Assembly: GCF_037126465.1 (NCBI RefSeq)
Contig: NC_088206.1
Coordinates: forward strand, 7,043,187-7,107,186
Length of the DNA stretch: 64,000 nucleotides
Direction of reading: 5' to 3'
Source of the DNA: Ornithodoros turicata
Taxonomy: Eukaryota; Arthropoda; Arachnida; Ixodida; Argasidae
Each line of letters begins with the position of its first letter. The stretch's first letter is position 1. Position numbers and translations under genes: made by a program. Positions 30,992 to 42,130 of this stretch are shown in pieces. The notes beneath the pieces were generated by a model. It saw nothing but the letters and a program-made list of their open reading frames with translations, was not told where the DNA came from and searched no databases.

Positions 30992-31350
30992 AACAAGCGT
31001 GGGACGAATTTTGCACTGACCCGTCGTATTTCGCAAGTTTTTTCTGACAAAACTTGATTACACGACCCGACGCTGAGACGCCAACTTCATCCGCGATTTC
31101 CGCGAATCGTGGCATTAATTTTCTGCACACTTTCGTCATCCGTTGAACCGCCGTCCTGTCCTCCTGGAAGCGTTTAAACCAATCGTGTCAGTTGTCACTG
31201 CGTTCTGCTCATGCAGTCCTCTCCGTACGCTTTGCGTATCAACTGAAACGTCTCCGTGAAGTTCTTGCCAATAGTGCGGAAGCAGAATTTCACACACAAA
31301 CGCTGCTCTTCAAGCTCTTTCATTCCTAAACAGTCAAAAAAACGCGGCTA

Positions 31351-31601
31351 CACTCTTAAAAATGAATTTCACCGCACTGCACGCTCCTAGCCAACCATAG
31401 TCTCAAATGATATCGTTTATCTGCCCTGATTTGTTGAAAACGGGAGGAGTACGCCTTTTCTGTGACAATTATGAACAACATAAGTGTCACAAAAAAGGCG
31501 TACACCTCCCGTTTTCAACAAATCAGGGCAGATAAACGATATCATTCGGGACGATGGCTGGTTAGGAGCGTGCTATGCGGTGAAGTTCATTTTTAAGAGT
31601 G
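31351..31601. mobile_element. CACTCTTA palindromic MITE, A-type core
   Basis: A 251-bp palindrome with TA on both sides (31349-31350 and 31602-31603), located 28 bp beyond the mariner transposase start codon. The arms remain almost perfectly complementary. Confidence 0.93.
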
Positions 31602-31987
31602 TACACGTAATCGCGGTTTGCCGCAGTCACACTGCCGACCAAACGGAGGTTACGCCCCTAACCGTGGTTATGGGGAACCGAGCTTGGCTACCTCAGTTTC
31701 GCGAGGTAACCGGGGAAATGGAGTGTTGCCTTAACCGCGGTTAGCGCTGCCGTGTGACATTTCTCGCAAATAATCATGCGCGTACAGGGTATGTAATGGT
31801 TGTTAAGCTTTTTAATTACCATTATATGCCCTTTTCCTTTCATGATATACAGCGTAATCAGAGTATACATTGCGCTTGTGTCAGAGTCACGTGATCGCTG
31901 CTAACATGTCACAAATTGCCGTGTGAGAATAACAAGCCGTGGTTCACGATAACCGCGGTTTGATACGATGATAACGATAACACGATA

Positions 31988-32127
31988 ACCCCTGTTACAC
32001 GTGCAGCCTTCGACGCCCGTTGAAGCCAAATGCCTTGAAAAACGCGCGTAGCGACGATGGTTGGCAAGGAACGTGCTGTGTGGTGAAGTTCATTTTTCAG
32101 AGTGAAGGCTTCACGTGTAACAGGGGT
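31988..32127. mobile_element. Small TIR element with an embedded MITE right arm
   Basis: The ends ACCCCTGTTACACGTGCAGC and CTTCACGTGTAACAGGGGT are inverted repeats. Inside is a segment (GCCTTCGACGCCCGTTGAAG ... AAAAACGCGCGTAGC) shared with 37040-37085, joined directly to the right end of a CACTCTTA-family MITE (GATGGTTGGCAAGGAACGTG ... TTTTTCAGAGTG). It looks like a deletion derivative of the longer copy at 37011-37368. Confidence 0.65.
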
Positions 32128-32617
32128 ATAAATGCGGTTGAGATTGATTGTCCGTGTGGCAAGGGCAAACGGTCACAGGGAATTCAAATTAACAGCAGTC
32201 CGTTGCATACAGGAACACCGGTAGCCGTGCACAGTGTGCGAGCGCCCTCTGTATATCGGAGGAAGCACCGTTTGAGAAGTTCGGTCTTCTTTTGAACACG
32301 CCTCGTATGGTGCACGTCGAGTGACAGCGGACGAAGAAAGTTGAGAGCAAATGGCGTTCACTTGCAACTGAAAATATTCCTCATAGAGCAGCGGTTCCGT
32401 AACCGACGTCATACACGCGTGTTGCCGTGCTTTTATAGACTTTATTTCCTTCTGAAAAGTGAAATTAACGAACCATCCCCGGACACTCTCTTGTCCCCTT
32501 CTGATTGTGCGAACTCGAGTTTGCGCCAGCGTTTATCCGGCCGAATTCGAATTCGGGGGTGACCCCGATTTCGTAGATGTGACTTGATCTCGACTTGACT
32601 TCCAGATGCCTTGGAAG

Positions 32618-33374
32618 GGGTCGCAATCATAAAGCCGAAAAATCAAAACACCGGACAATCAGAAGGCCGAGGGTTCAGAAAACCGAACTATCCGAATGCC
32701 GAAAAGTCAGAAAACCGAATTATCGAAAGGCCGAAAAATAAGGAACTCAAGATACGAAAACTGTTATTCCAGCTGAGATTTTTAAAAAAATTTGCTCAGC
32801 AAATTGGGTAGGATAGACTTGTTGGGGCCAAATGTATGGAGAAACACCATCTCCTTTTTTCTGTTTCTTTTGTCTTTTTCTTTTTTTCCCTTCGGGAGTG
32901 GGTCTGTTTATGGGAGTAGCCGAATTTGTCCTGTGACTAATTCAATCTCTCCCTATTTCTTTTTTTTTTCGCCAACACCAGCACATCATTCAATGGGTAA
33001 TACAAGTCATTCACTGGCATTCACCCGCCAGGCACTTTTGTTGTAGTAACATGTTGTAGATCATTGCTTTTATCTCTCTCTCTCTCTCTCTGTCTGTCTA
33101 GCCAGCCTATTTCCGAGCACCAAATGCTATGCATTACAATTATCAAATACAAGAGCCGCAATAGTTTTTCATAGTCTTATGAAAAGAACCATCCCCTTCA
33201 GTGGTCATTAACGGGGGTGCTCACCCTATGTCTCTTTGGTCTTTCGGGCCTTCTGATTGTTCGGTGTTCTGATTTTCGGCGTTCTGGCTTTCGGTCTTCT
33301 GACAGTACGGTGTTAGTATTTTTCGGCCTCATGATAGTTCGGCGTTATGATTTTCGGCCTTTTGATAGGCTTCC
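32618..33374. mobile_element. Inverted-repeat element with GCCGAAAATCAGAA-type subterminal units
   Basis: Left (32630-32750) and right (33225-33370) regions consist of degenerate units of about 13 bp (for example AGCCGAAAAATCA, CCGAACTATC) in opposite orientation, forming long imperfect TIRs. A LINE 3' fragment is nested at about 32811-32975. No transposase and no clear target duplication. Confidence 0.6.
32811..32975 (+). mobile_element. LINE 3'-end fragment (AGTAGCC...TCTCCC type)
   Basis: Pattern GGAGTAGCCGAATTTGTCCT, GACTAATTCAATCTCTCCCT and a T-rich end, like the 3' UTR of the full LINE. The left boundary is uncertain. Confidence 0.5.
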
Positions 33375-34212
33375 CCTTGGAAGAGCGCTAATGAGCTTCA
33401 GAAGACCCTGCTCGGCGTGCAGCGTTCTTACGCAGCGAACCCTACTTGACACGTGTGGTGAAAGTGTCAAGTACTCTCCAGTACGGCAGCTTCGGAAAGC
33501 CCCATGACACTCAGAATCTTGCCTTGGGTTGGCTTTACATGAGTTGATGCGTCATCAATTTGTTTACAGGGACTTATTTGCAAAGCATCGGTGCCACATG
33601 ACAGGTGCGGCACATATTTAGAAGTCCTGACGCTAAGAAATGTCGCGTTCTCATACTGCAAGGCAAATTTTAAGCGCAAACTTGAGCAAAAATCTCGCTC
33701 CCAGACGCCGTTAAAGTTAGCAGGTTGCGACTTGACGAAGTAAACCAGCGGGAGGGTTCATGAAAGACCCAAACCGTCTTGAGCGAGGACGTGTTTTTGC
33801 GCAGACTTGAAGCCGCATCTTGACTTCTGCAAGTCAAGTGACATCTATGAATTCGGGGGTAAGGCCTCCGTCGCCAAAGAAGAAGAACAACAACAAAGAT
33901 GAATGGATGATGATGATGATGATGATGATGTCGGATGTTTTCCTGCGTTGAGTGCAAACAAAGACACAACGCAGCCCTCGAAAGACCCACACAGCGACGG
34001 AAGCCGCACTTCTCGACCGGTCAAGTGGGATAACCCTTTATGCCACGATGGTGGGCTATTTTATTTTCATTCTTTTGCTGCTCTTTTCTTTTTTTTTTCT
34101 CTCTTCTTTTTTCTTTTTTTTTTTTACGCTTGCAGGGACGCAAAGATCATATGTCATTTGAAAGAAACTGGATGAAATACATTGCGTCTTCGGGAAGGAC
34201 ATGAGTAGGCGG
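33375..34212. other. Unannotated stretch
   Basis: (GAT)n microsatellite at about 33906-33929 and T-rich runs at 34088-34125. Small ORFs on both strands lack domains. Confidence 0.35.
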
Positions 34213-34664
34213 GTGAAGCCAATTTGACAGGGAACACTGAAGCGCAAAAATTTCTCCGCGCGGAATAAAAGATGGCATTGCGTTGACACCAACACAAAAG
34301 GAACGAAATTCATCCGTTGCGTCCTTCGTCATTTATGATCGGTAGAAAAGAAAAAAACGTAATTTATGCTTTCTCTCCCCCTGTTCTTCAGAAGGAGGCC
34401 GATAATACGGAGAGGGCTCTTGTTGGTTTTCGGAAACTATTTGTCCAATCATCGCGGGAGATCGTTCGAGGAGAACAAATCCGAGGCCGCTTCGCACCGC
34501 CGCGCGCCTTGAGAGGGAGGAGGAAAGCGTACATTGTGGTTCCTTTCGCTCATAAACACGGTCGATACAACGGATGAATACCGTTCCTTTTGTATTGCTG
34601 TCAAAGTAACCGCGTCTTTGATTCCGCGAGGAAACATTTTTGCACTTGAGTGTCCCTTTAAAGT
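34213..34664. mobile_element. Inverted-repeat element with arms of about 115 bp
   Basis: 34213-34335 and 34545-34662 are reverse complements with scattered differences. Shared phrases include AACGGATGAAT, GTTCCTTTTGT, ATTCCGCG and GTCCCTTTAAA-like ends. No coding capacity; the class is undetermined. Confidence 0.65.
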
Positions 34665-35291
34665 GCCACTGAGGACTAAATCTCGTGTCTTCAGAATCCT
34701 ACCAAAGTTATGTTGCTGAAATCTTCTTGTCTCACTTTATATTCCTGCAAAATATTTTGGACGCGAAAGTTAGCGAAAATTTTTATGTTTTAGAAGCGTT
34801 ATTTTTATATTTGAGAACTGTGACGTCATGTTATGCTACGACGGAGCACCCGGCTCTCACCTGGCAACGCTGTTGCCCTTGGCGTCTTCCCGAGGGGCTC
34901 ACTTTTTGTACTCCGGTAGCGGAGCCCCCCGTGACATATCCTCCGACCGCTCCGACCTTCGAGAAAACACGAGGAGGGGAAGACAGCTCTCATTTTTCCC
35001 CTCTTTCGATCAGCGCCACGTGACTTCTCCAACGCGTGACCCTTCCCGGACGCCGGCGCCGTTGCAAGGAGACGAGCGCTCTTTCCAGAACATGACGTCA
35101 CTGCAATTTGTGGGCAAGGCATGACGTCACCTGCTCCCCGCGTCATCGGAACTCGTGGATGCTCAGCAGATCTTCAAAAATTGGTAGAAATGCACAACGC
35201 TCGCAAACAGGATTGAAATTTTGTGTATAGAATTCTTGACTAAATAAGATGAGCGCCGTTTTCCGAGTCCGGAGCCCACTTTAAAGGGACT
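34650..35291. mobile_element. TIR element with GTCCCTTTAAAGTG ends
   Basis: The left end TGTCCCTTTAAAGTGCCACT and right end CCCACTTTAAAGGGACTGTC are inverted repeats. The GC-rich centre (34845-35140) holds overlapping ORFs on both strands without domains. The left TIR overlaps or abuts the preceding inverted-repeat element, so the boundary is approximate. Confidence 0.6.
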
Positions 35292-35731
35292 GTCGCATCT
35301 CCCCCCCATCGCTACGGCTCTGAGCGCTTATGACGGTTCTGTGTGCAAAGCGAGACGAAATAGTCACACCCTACTTCATAAACCTCTGTGCACGAACATT
35401 ACTGCATACACAGTACACAGCGTAGAGAAAGAGCAGGTAGGTTCGAGAATTAATTTCAGTGTATTTTCGTTATACTTTCGATCTTGACAGCCAAACACAT
35501 CCCGGTATTACGCGACGTTGTGCAATGTTTTGTCAATGCTCGGTTACGCATAGTTAGAGGTTATCCTATACCTTTTTACTTTTAGAGGTAGAAACGCATA
35601 TATATATCTTTTACCTCTATGAGGGGGTGACCGTTCTAAGGGTGTAGGTGGGGCTGGAATATTATCTCGACAGGAAGTATGCGATGAAGTCTGTCGCTTA
35701 CAAGGTTACAGTATACGAGGATCTGTGCCCA

Positions 35732-35980
35732 CACTCTTAAAACAGAACTTCACCGCATAGCACGCTCCTAGCCAACCACCATCTCGAATGACATCGTTCT
35801 CCCCTCTGATTTGCTGGAAACGGGAGGCGTACGCCATTTTCGTGACAATTATGAACTGCATAAGTGTCACAAAAAAGGCGTACGCCTCCCGTTTTCAACA
35901 AATCAGGGGAAATAACGATGTCATTCGAGATGACGGTTGGCTAGGAGCATGCTATGCGGTGAAGTTCATTTTTAAGAGTG
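35732..35980. mobile_element. CACTCTTA palindromic MITE, A-type, CA-flanked
   Basis: A 249-bp palindrome flanked by CA on both sides (35730-35731 and 35981-35982). The left core is GGCGTACGCCATTTTCGTGA and the right core is AAAAAAGGCGTACGCCTCCC. Confidence 0.92.
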
Positions 35981-37010
35981 CACTGCTCGACGTCAGGCAA
36001 TTTCCAACGTCCACCACTGCCCGTTTCTAGTTCGGTGGTGTTTGAAAGATTACGTCTGCGAAATCCTGTACTTGGACTTGGAAATCTTGACCCATCAAGT
36101 GGTCGAAAGTGGTCACCATAAAAGGCGCCATTTCCCTTCCATATCTTTGCTCCACCACGGAGCTTTACTGCAGGGGAGAAGGGCTTCAAGTTTACGGTGA
36201 TATATTGAGCGCAGCTGCTACGGACTGTCTCAGCAGTATAAATTGGAGGCACCTATGGGAGGGAAAAAAAAAAGGAATTGCCAATAAAACCGTCCAGACT
36301 CGGCTGCTTTTTGTGTCCTTCTTTTCTCGCGGCGTCCACAGCACTGGCCTATACAAAGCGTGCCATTGGTGCCAGAGAGCGCCGTTTCATAGCTGGCCCC
36401 CAGAACAAGCAATACCAACAACTCACGATCATACACAAGATCATTAGGGTGTTCCAAAACAGACAACCAGATTGACAACGGGGGCTGTGAAACGCAGCCC
36501 CAACCTGATATTAGCTTTTCGTTTCATTTCACATGTCTCGAACAAACATCAAATAGACGGCCAGGGTGGATGGAACGCCGAGCTTCAAGTTTTCATTTAT
36601 AATTTATACGCAATGTTTAGTACAAGTGTCAGAAAGATAAATTTTGTCGTTATGAGCTCCCTCGGCGTTATTTTATGTAAACCCTAGTGACATATTTTGG
36701 TCTGAATTGCCAGAAATAGTAGACAGGAAGAGTACTACGGAAACGATACGACAAAAGAAGCTGTCAGGTTAGGGCTCAGCAATAGCGAGTTTGACTGAAT
36801 CGGAAGGTGTCCACGATAACACTTCCGGGAACGGGATAAGTGAATAGCCATATCTCTTTGAAGCGCTAAGCTTGCTAAGCTTGGATTTGATAACTTCCTT
36901 TACCGTACCGTTTTCGTACAGTTCTTCCGATGTACTCAAAACTCGCTAATGTGATACCGTTCGCTTCAAAGGAATACCGCGGTTGGCCTATCATGTTCTC
37001 GGAAGGTTTA
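35981..37010. other. Unannotated stretch
   Basis: No gene or repeat boundary recognised. ORFs at 36109-36447 (+) and 35941-36252 (-) overlap and lack domains. Confidence 0.3.
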
Positions 37011-37368
37011 TCGCGAACACCTTCCGGTCCACTATGCAGCCTTCGACGCCCGTTGAAGCCAAGGGCCTTGAAAAACGCGCGTAGCGCCAGCAAGCGTGTA
37101 ATGTGGCAACTTCTGAAGGGACATTGAATCCAATGCTGGTTGGCAGGTTGACACGATTACACGCTTGCTGAAAATGGGGTGGGGCTGTACGCCATTTTTG
37201 TGGCAGTATGCAGTTCATAATTGCCACAAAAATGGCGTACGCCCCGCCCCCTTTCCCGTTTTCATCGACTCAAGAGAGAAGACGTTGTCATTCGGGACGA
37301 TGGTTGGCTAGGAACGTGCTGTGTGGTGAAGTTCATTTTTAAGTGTGAAAGGCTTCCCGTGTAACAGG
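37011..37368. mobile_element. Diverged MITE copy inside a larger repeat shared with 32 kb
   Basis: Contains CAGCCTTCGACGCCCGTTGA, then a hairpin core GTACGCCATTTTTGTGGCA / TGCCACAAAAATGGCGTACG and the right arm GATGGTTGGCTAGGAACGTG with TTTTTAAGTGTG. It ends with GCTTCCCGTGTAACAGGGGC. An extra pair CAGCAAGCGTGTAAT / ATTACACGCTTGCTG forms the outer hairpin instead of the usual left arm. Confidence 0.7.
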
Positions 37369-39419
37369 GGCGTACGACCCCTTGTCCAACCCACCCGTAC
37401 AACGGTTCGCGTTCCCGAATGTTTGAATCGAACTCTTCTTAACGAAACACCATCATCACTTAGCGACATGTGTCTTTCTTCTTTCGTTTTCCACACGTGT
37501 CTGGAGAACGACTCCAGTTCTTGCTAGTTCAGAAAGGACACACGAGGTAGCGCTGGCGCTAGTCTACATGTCGCCTATTGTGTTACATGACCATTGTCTA
37601 AGGTTTTTAACGCTTTTAAAGAATAGAAATCCGTCGTTAACCGCCACGCCCAGAGGAGCTGGCCTTCATCGTTGTATGCGATGAAGCCACGTTTTAAGAG
37701 AGCAGTCGCCGCAAGATTTTAGAATAGCCCCATATCGAACCACGGGTGCCCCGCCAAAAGCCATTCCTTGCAATTCACCGCCGTGACCTTTTCAGTCGCG
37801 AAACAAATCCTCATGCGCACATTACCCGTGTCACCTAAAGCCCCTCGAAGTGTCTCACACGAAAGCACGTCACCCTTCCAGGGTAATGTGACTAAAGCGT
37901 TAGTTCTCAGTGGCTCACGAGCTGTTTTGTTTGAGAAGCATAACCTGGTTCTTTATCGCCCGACATCACGGGCAATAAAGTGGTCCACTGCGAATGCGAT
38001 GCCTTTTTCTTGAGAGGTATCTCTAGAAAGAAGCGCCCGCTGTAAATCCTGGTCACAGTGCGAAACATTCAACCTTAGGTTCAAGTGATATAAATGGGCA
38101 GCATTTATCATCTCCGCAACGAGTTCTCGAGTATCACCGTTCCCGAGAGCTAAGAAAAGATATACTACATCGATTCTAAAAGCGCACATTCGTTCCCGTG
38201 GGTGAAAGGAGAGAAAGGAGGAGACGTATTGTCGTCGTACTTCGGCAATACCGACTTGTCATGACGTCGACCATTTTAAAGCGATAGCTTTATAAGGCCA
38301 TCCAGAGCGTATGTCCATCCATAACTTTATAAGGTCACGTGACAGTGAACGCGTGACCTCAAAATTTACCGACAACGATGGCCCTATAAAACTACCCAAT
38401 TAGACGCGTTTGGCACAATGCCCAAAGATGCAGCCGGGATTTTTTAAAGGAATAGCTTTAAAGGACCAATCAATGTCGACAGCCGTGTAGGTCCGTCCGT
38501 CCGTAACAGTTTTGGAGCGAGAAGAAGAGGAGAGAGAAAAGCAAAATGCATCTATAGTCGTATTCAACTTAAGAAGGAACATAAATCTAGTCCGTCAGCT
38601 CTCAAAATATTACTGCGTCGCGAATAGGACCGGCTGGACACAGTGAGGTCAGCCCCTCCCTGCTCGCGCCAGATAATGTAGTCCATCATACTCACTCGGC
38701 TTCCGTATTGGCTGTTAAGACTGGCCGCATGACACAACGCTGCTGCAGAAAAATGGTGCTCCCCTACTGACGTCGCATGGTGGCGCGCAGGTATTTCTCC
38801 TGGCGCGCTATTGCTTCTCCTTATCTCCAACGGCGTATGTAGCAGACGGACTAGATTTCTTTTCCTTCTTATGTTGAACACGACTATATAGACACACGCA
38901 AGCGCTCGCTCGTGCAACAAGGGAAAGTAAACGGGAGGAGACACCTAAGATCAGAACACGAGCCTCACCTTCGAAGACTCTCAAGAGAAATTGTGATATC
39001 ATTTGTTTTTGTTTTCTTTTTCTTTTTCCTTTTTTATCGCTGTCAGTCCGACTGACAACGATTGCGCTGAAAAATTCGTCGCGCCCTATGCTTCGGGTGC
39101 TCCATAAAGCATGATGTTCGGCTATTTTTTTCCGATGGGATAGCTCCTCAATATCCCTGTCAAGTATCGTGAATTTAAGTAAATTCTGCACGCTCTTCAC
39201 ATTGGTGGGTAGAAAAGTGACCTCTACTTGGCAAGTTTCTGAGTTCAGTTCGCAAGAATGTACATAATAAAGCTCACGTTACATGACAATCACATCAGGA
39301 GGTTGCAAAAATATAGTAACAATAAATGCCGTTGACCACATGATTCTATGTGGTGTAGTTTTTTAATTAAAATACAATGACACGTTTTCTGAGACACCCT
39401 GTATACGGTGGTTTACCCT
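37369..39419. other. Unannotated stretch; old dispersed repeat at 38275-38560
   Basis: 38275-38560 shares ACCGACAACGATGGCCCTAT and GTGTAGGTCCGTCCGTCCGT with 29840 and 10470. Elsewhere no gene is recognised. ORFs of 126 and 130 codons (38564-38944 and 38808-39200, both -) overlap in different frames and show no domain. GAGACACCCTGTATA at 39390-39404 resembles ends of other TIR elements. Confidence 0.35.
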
Positions 39420-39590
39420 ATAAAGCCCTCGCTTTCATAGAATTGTACAGGTGTGTGTGTTGCGGGGGGGAGTCTTACGGGCAATAGACAAGAATACACC
39501 AATAACCAAGGCAGGAAGTTGCCTGACCCGAGGTCTCACATCTCCATGTTTTGTATTTCTCAATCGATCAATCAATCAAAGAAAAGATAT
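39420..39590 (+). mobile_element. LINE 3'-end fragment with CAATCAAT tail
   Basis: GACCCGAGGTCTCACATCTC, CATGTTTTGTATTTCTC and AATCGATCAATCAATCAA, the same layout as the other (CAAT)n-tailed LINE ends. The left boundary is uncertain. Confidence 0.55.
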
Positions 39591-40029
39591 ACGAGAAAAG
39601 GGACGCAAAGCAGAGAAAGCGGCCCTTTCACAGTGTGCACTCGAAAGCGGATGAAAAGAGTGAAGGTCAATAAATGATTGCGTTAAATAAATATTACAAT
39701 ATGATATGACGCTGAGTGTCGTCATTACGCTGCGAAGCATGGCCAAACCTGTCTTCGTATCGGCCATGTAGGCAGCAGAAATTAAATGTGCGGCAATGAT
39801 CGTTTCGAACATCCATTTTGTTCTTGTGCAGGAGGACAGAGCAAGCAGGTGAAGCCAATGTCCAGAGTACGACATGAAATTCGCCTCCCTCCACCTGTTC
39901 CATGGTGTTTTCGGTCTCTTTGTCGCGGCCGTCACAGCGTGAGTATTGCCTTCGATTGTCAACATTTCAGGACACGAATGAAACCAAATAGGAACACTCC
40001 TGGTATAGTCCTCATTACATCACATCTTG

Positions 40030-40220
40030 ACTTCAGATATGCATTTGACTCTGTGTCACATGTAGATGACATCAGATTATGACACTAGATATGCATTCCG
40101 CCGTGAGGCACACGCAGATGACATCCGATTTTATCTTTATAAATGTATTCCACTGTGAATCACGTGTACATGACGTCAGGTTTTGACATCAGAGATGGAT
40201 TCTACTGTGAGTCACATGTA
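40030..40220. repeat. Degenerate tandem repeat, unit about 60 bp
   Basis: Three to four imperfect units containing GATATGCATT, CTGTGAGTCACATGTA and ATGACATCAGATT variants. The last unit runs directly into the MITE at 40221. Confidence 0.75.
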
Positions 40221-40472
40221 CACTCTAAAAACTGAACTTCACCGCATAGCACGCTGTGCGCCAACCATTGCCGCGAATGATAGGGTTATCGCTTTTGATT
40301 CGAGGAGAGAGGGGGGTGTACGCCTTTTTGTGGTAATTTGGATATATGAAATTGCCACAAAAAGGCGTACGCCCCCCCCCCCTCTCTCTTCGAATCAGAA
40401 GCGATAAGCCTATCATTCTTGGCAATGGTTGTAGCACAGCGTGTTATGCGGTGAAGTTCTGTTTTTGGAGTG
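40221..40472. mobile_element. CACTCTTA-family MITE, C-type, intact reference copy
   Basis: A 252-bp palindrome with ends CACTCTAAAAACTGAACTTC and GTTCTGTTTTTGGAGTG, after TA (40219-40220). The C subfamily differs by GCTGTGCGCCAACCATTGCC, TTGATTCGAGGAGAGAGGGG and the centre GATATATGAAATTGCC, but keeps the GGCGTACGCC core. Other C copies are at 2711, 10234 and 11286. Confidence 0.9.
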
Positions 40473-41340
40473 TGGCTTCTCCGCTTCATTCCCGAAATAC
40501 CTTTTGCCGTAATATTTACCAGCTTTCCTCCCAGCTGCGCCCGTTGCCTTACCCAACATAATAAGGCTTCGTGCTGCCTCTGAAACGCAGTTCTTCGCAC
40601 ATGCGGAGGACTGGCGTATTTCCTTGCCTCGGCAGGGCGTAATCGTAAAGAATGTGAGTAGTACGCTTCCGTCTTGAAACGACCTTGACACCCATTCAAC
40701 GGAAACGAATTGAAACGGTACGCGAATATAGCAGCTACGACGATTGCTCGCGACGGAATGCAGATGCTGCCAAACAACCACGACGTGACGAGCACTATAA
40801 GCTCGCCCAGCTATCGAACCTCCCCTCGTGCACTTTATAAAGAGCGCAGGACGAGCTTAGAAGTAAATCACATTCCCTCCTTCCGTTTCAGTTCATGCAA
40901 ATCCATCCTCCAAGTTGAAAATGTATCTCCGGATACACCTGCCAAATACTGGCGGAAACTCGGAGAAACCAATTCCAAGTATACTTGCGCAAAAAAAAAG
41001 AAAAAAAAATCCACCACTGCTGAGCACGAAACCTTGCTTGTACTGTGCTGCAGTTCAACACTCTCACGATCCATCTTGCTCAGCCCCTCCATAAATAAAA
41101 CATGGACCGCAGTCACCGTGCAACCGTAATCCTCTTAAGGGGCACCAATATACCTCAGCTACTTCAGTTATCAGCCATCGATCACCATCCTTGAAATGTA
41201 ACCGGCCTGCGTATTCTTCTTTTCATCACCTTTCTTTCGCCGTCAAAAAGAAAATGAACGGGGAAAGCACGAAACTATAGAGAGTGAGTGCAATATCGTA
41301 TAGGTGCATTAATATCGGTGCGCATAGGTGAATAGGCGCG
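40473..41340. other. Unannotated stretch
   Basis: ORF 40710-41129 (+, 139 codons) ends in an A-rich, low-complexity tract and has no domain. No other feature seen. Confidence 0.3.
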
Positions 41341-42130
41341 TATACCGGGTGTTTCAGTTAAATCTCCGGGCTAAATAATTCGCGAACGGGTGCACCAATC
41401 CACGAACTTTCTTTTTTACAAGTATCTGTCCGATACCACCTACAAGCTGCACACCGTGTGAATGAGTGGGAGGCGCTCATTATTAAAATAAAAATGCAAA
41501 TGAGTTTCGTAAAAAAGCGTAACTTCTGAAGCAGGGCGCTATCGGCATTAAAATGGGTACTACCCCTTTTGAGACCTTCAATGGACACCTTTTAGAGAAA
41601 AATCTGCCACCGAAGCGGGTCATTTGTTGCAGTAATTAATTGGTTTCGGTTTACGTATTTTTGTCGCGGCTGGTCGCGGCGCAGCGCAAAAGGACGCTCT
41701 TTCACTCCCTTATCCATCAATAAATTACATCCTTACATTAATGAATTACACCAATGAATTACACCAATGAAATACGCCCTTTTGCGCTTCGCCGCGACCA
41801 GCCGCGACAAAAATACGTAAACCGAAACCAATTAATTACTGCAACAAATGACCCGCTTCGGGGGCAGATTTTTCTCTAAAAGGTGTCCACTGAAGGTCCC
41901 AAAAGGGGTAGTACCCATTTTAATGCCGACAGCGCCCTGCTTTAGAAGATACGCTTTTTGACGAAACTCATTTGCATTTTTATTTTAATAATGAGCGCCT
42001 CCCACTCATTCACACGGTGTGCAGCTTGTAGGTGGTATCGGACAGATACTTGTAAAAAAGAAAGTTCGTGGATTGGTGCACCCGTTCGCGAATTATTTAG
42101 CCCGGGGATTTAACTGAAACACCCGGTATA
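41341..42130. mobile_element. Large inverted-repeat element, complete copy (790 bp)
   Basis: Begins TATACCGGGTGTTTCAGTTA and ends TAACTGAAACACCCGGTATA. The arms of about 360 bp (41341-41700 and about 41765-42130) are more than 90% complementary, with a short spacer containing ACCAATGAATTACACCAATG direct repeats. The outermost TATA may be a target duplication. The same family occupies 1-752. Arms this long and this similar suggest a recent insertion or arm-to-arm conversion (inference). Confidence 0.9.

Larger units (their letters stand above)
30016..31350 (-). pseudogene. Decayed mariner-family transposase, interrupted by two LINE tails
   Basis: Minus-strand reading recovers a mariner transposase in pieces. 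The start is the ATG at 31321-31323 (MKELEEQRLCVKFCF, ETFQLIRKAYGEDCMSRTQ). The helix-turn-helix region (EIADEVGVSASG) lies at about 31030-31139. The segment LTTTQKEARVEIS / ANADE lies at about 30800-30866, and PYSPDLALPDFFLF with KVKTALKGRRF at 30240-30330. Frameshifts and stops lie between pieces. LINE 3' fragments are inserted at 30576-30700 and 30873-30991, each with a short target duplication. The 3' end is probably near 30016; the 5' TIR is lost where a MITE begins. Mariner moves by cut-and-paste at TA; this copy is dead. Confidence 0.85.

Noticed and set aside
34826..35146. Antiparallel ORFs of about 100 codons as genes
   Set aside because: GC-rich interior of a TIR element, open on both strands, no domain.
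40286..40795. 169-codon minus-strand ORF
   Set aside because: Its C-terminal part is the arm of the C-type MITE and the rest has no recognisable features.
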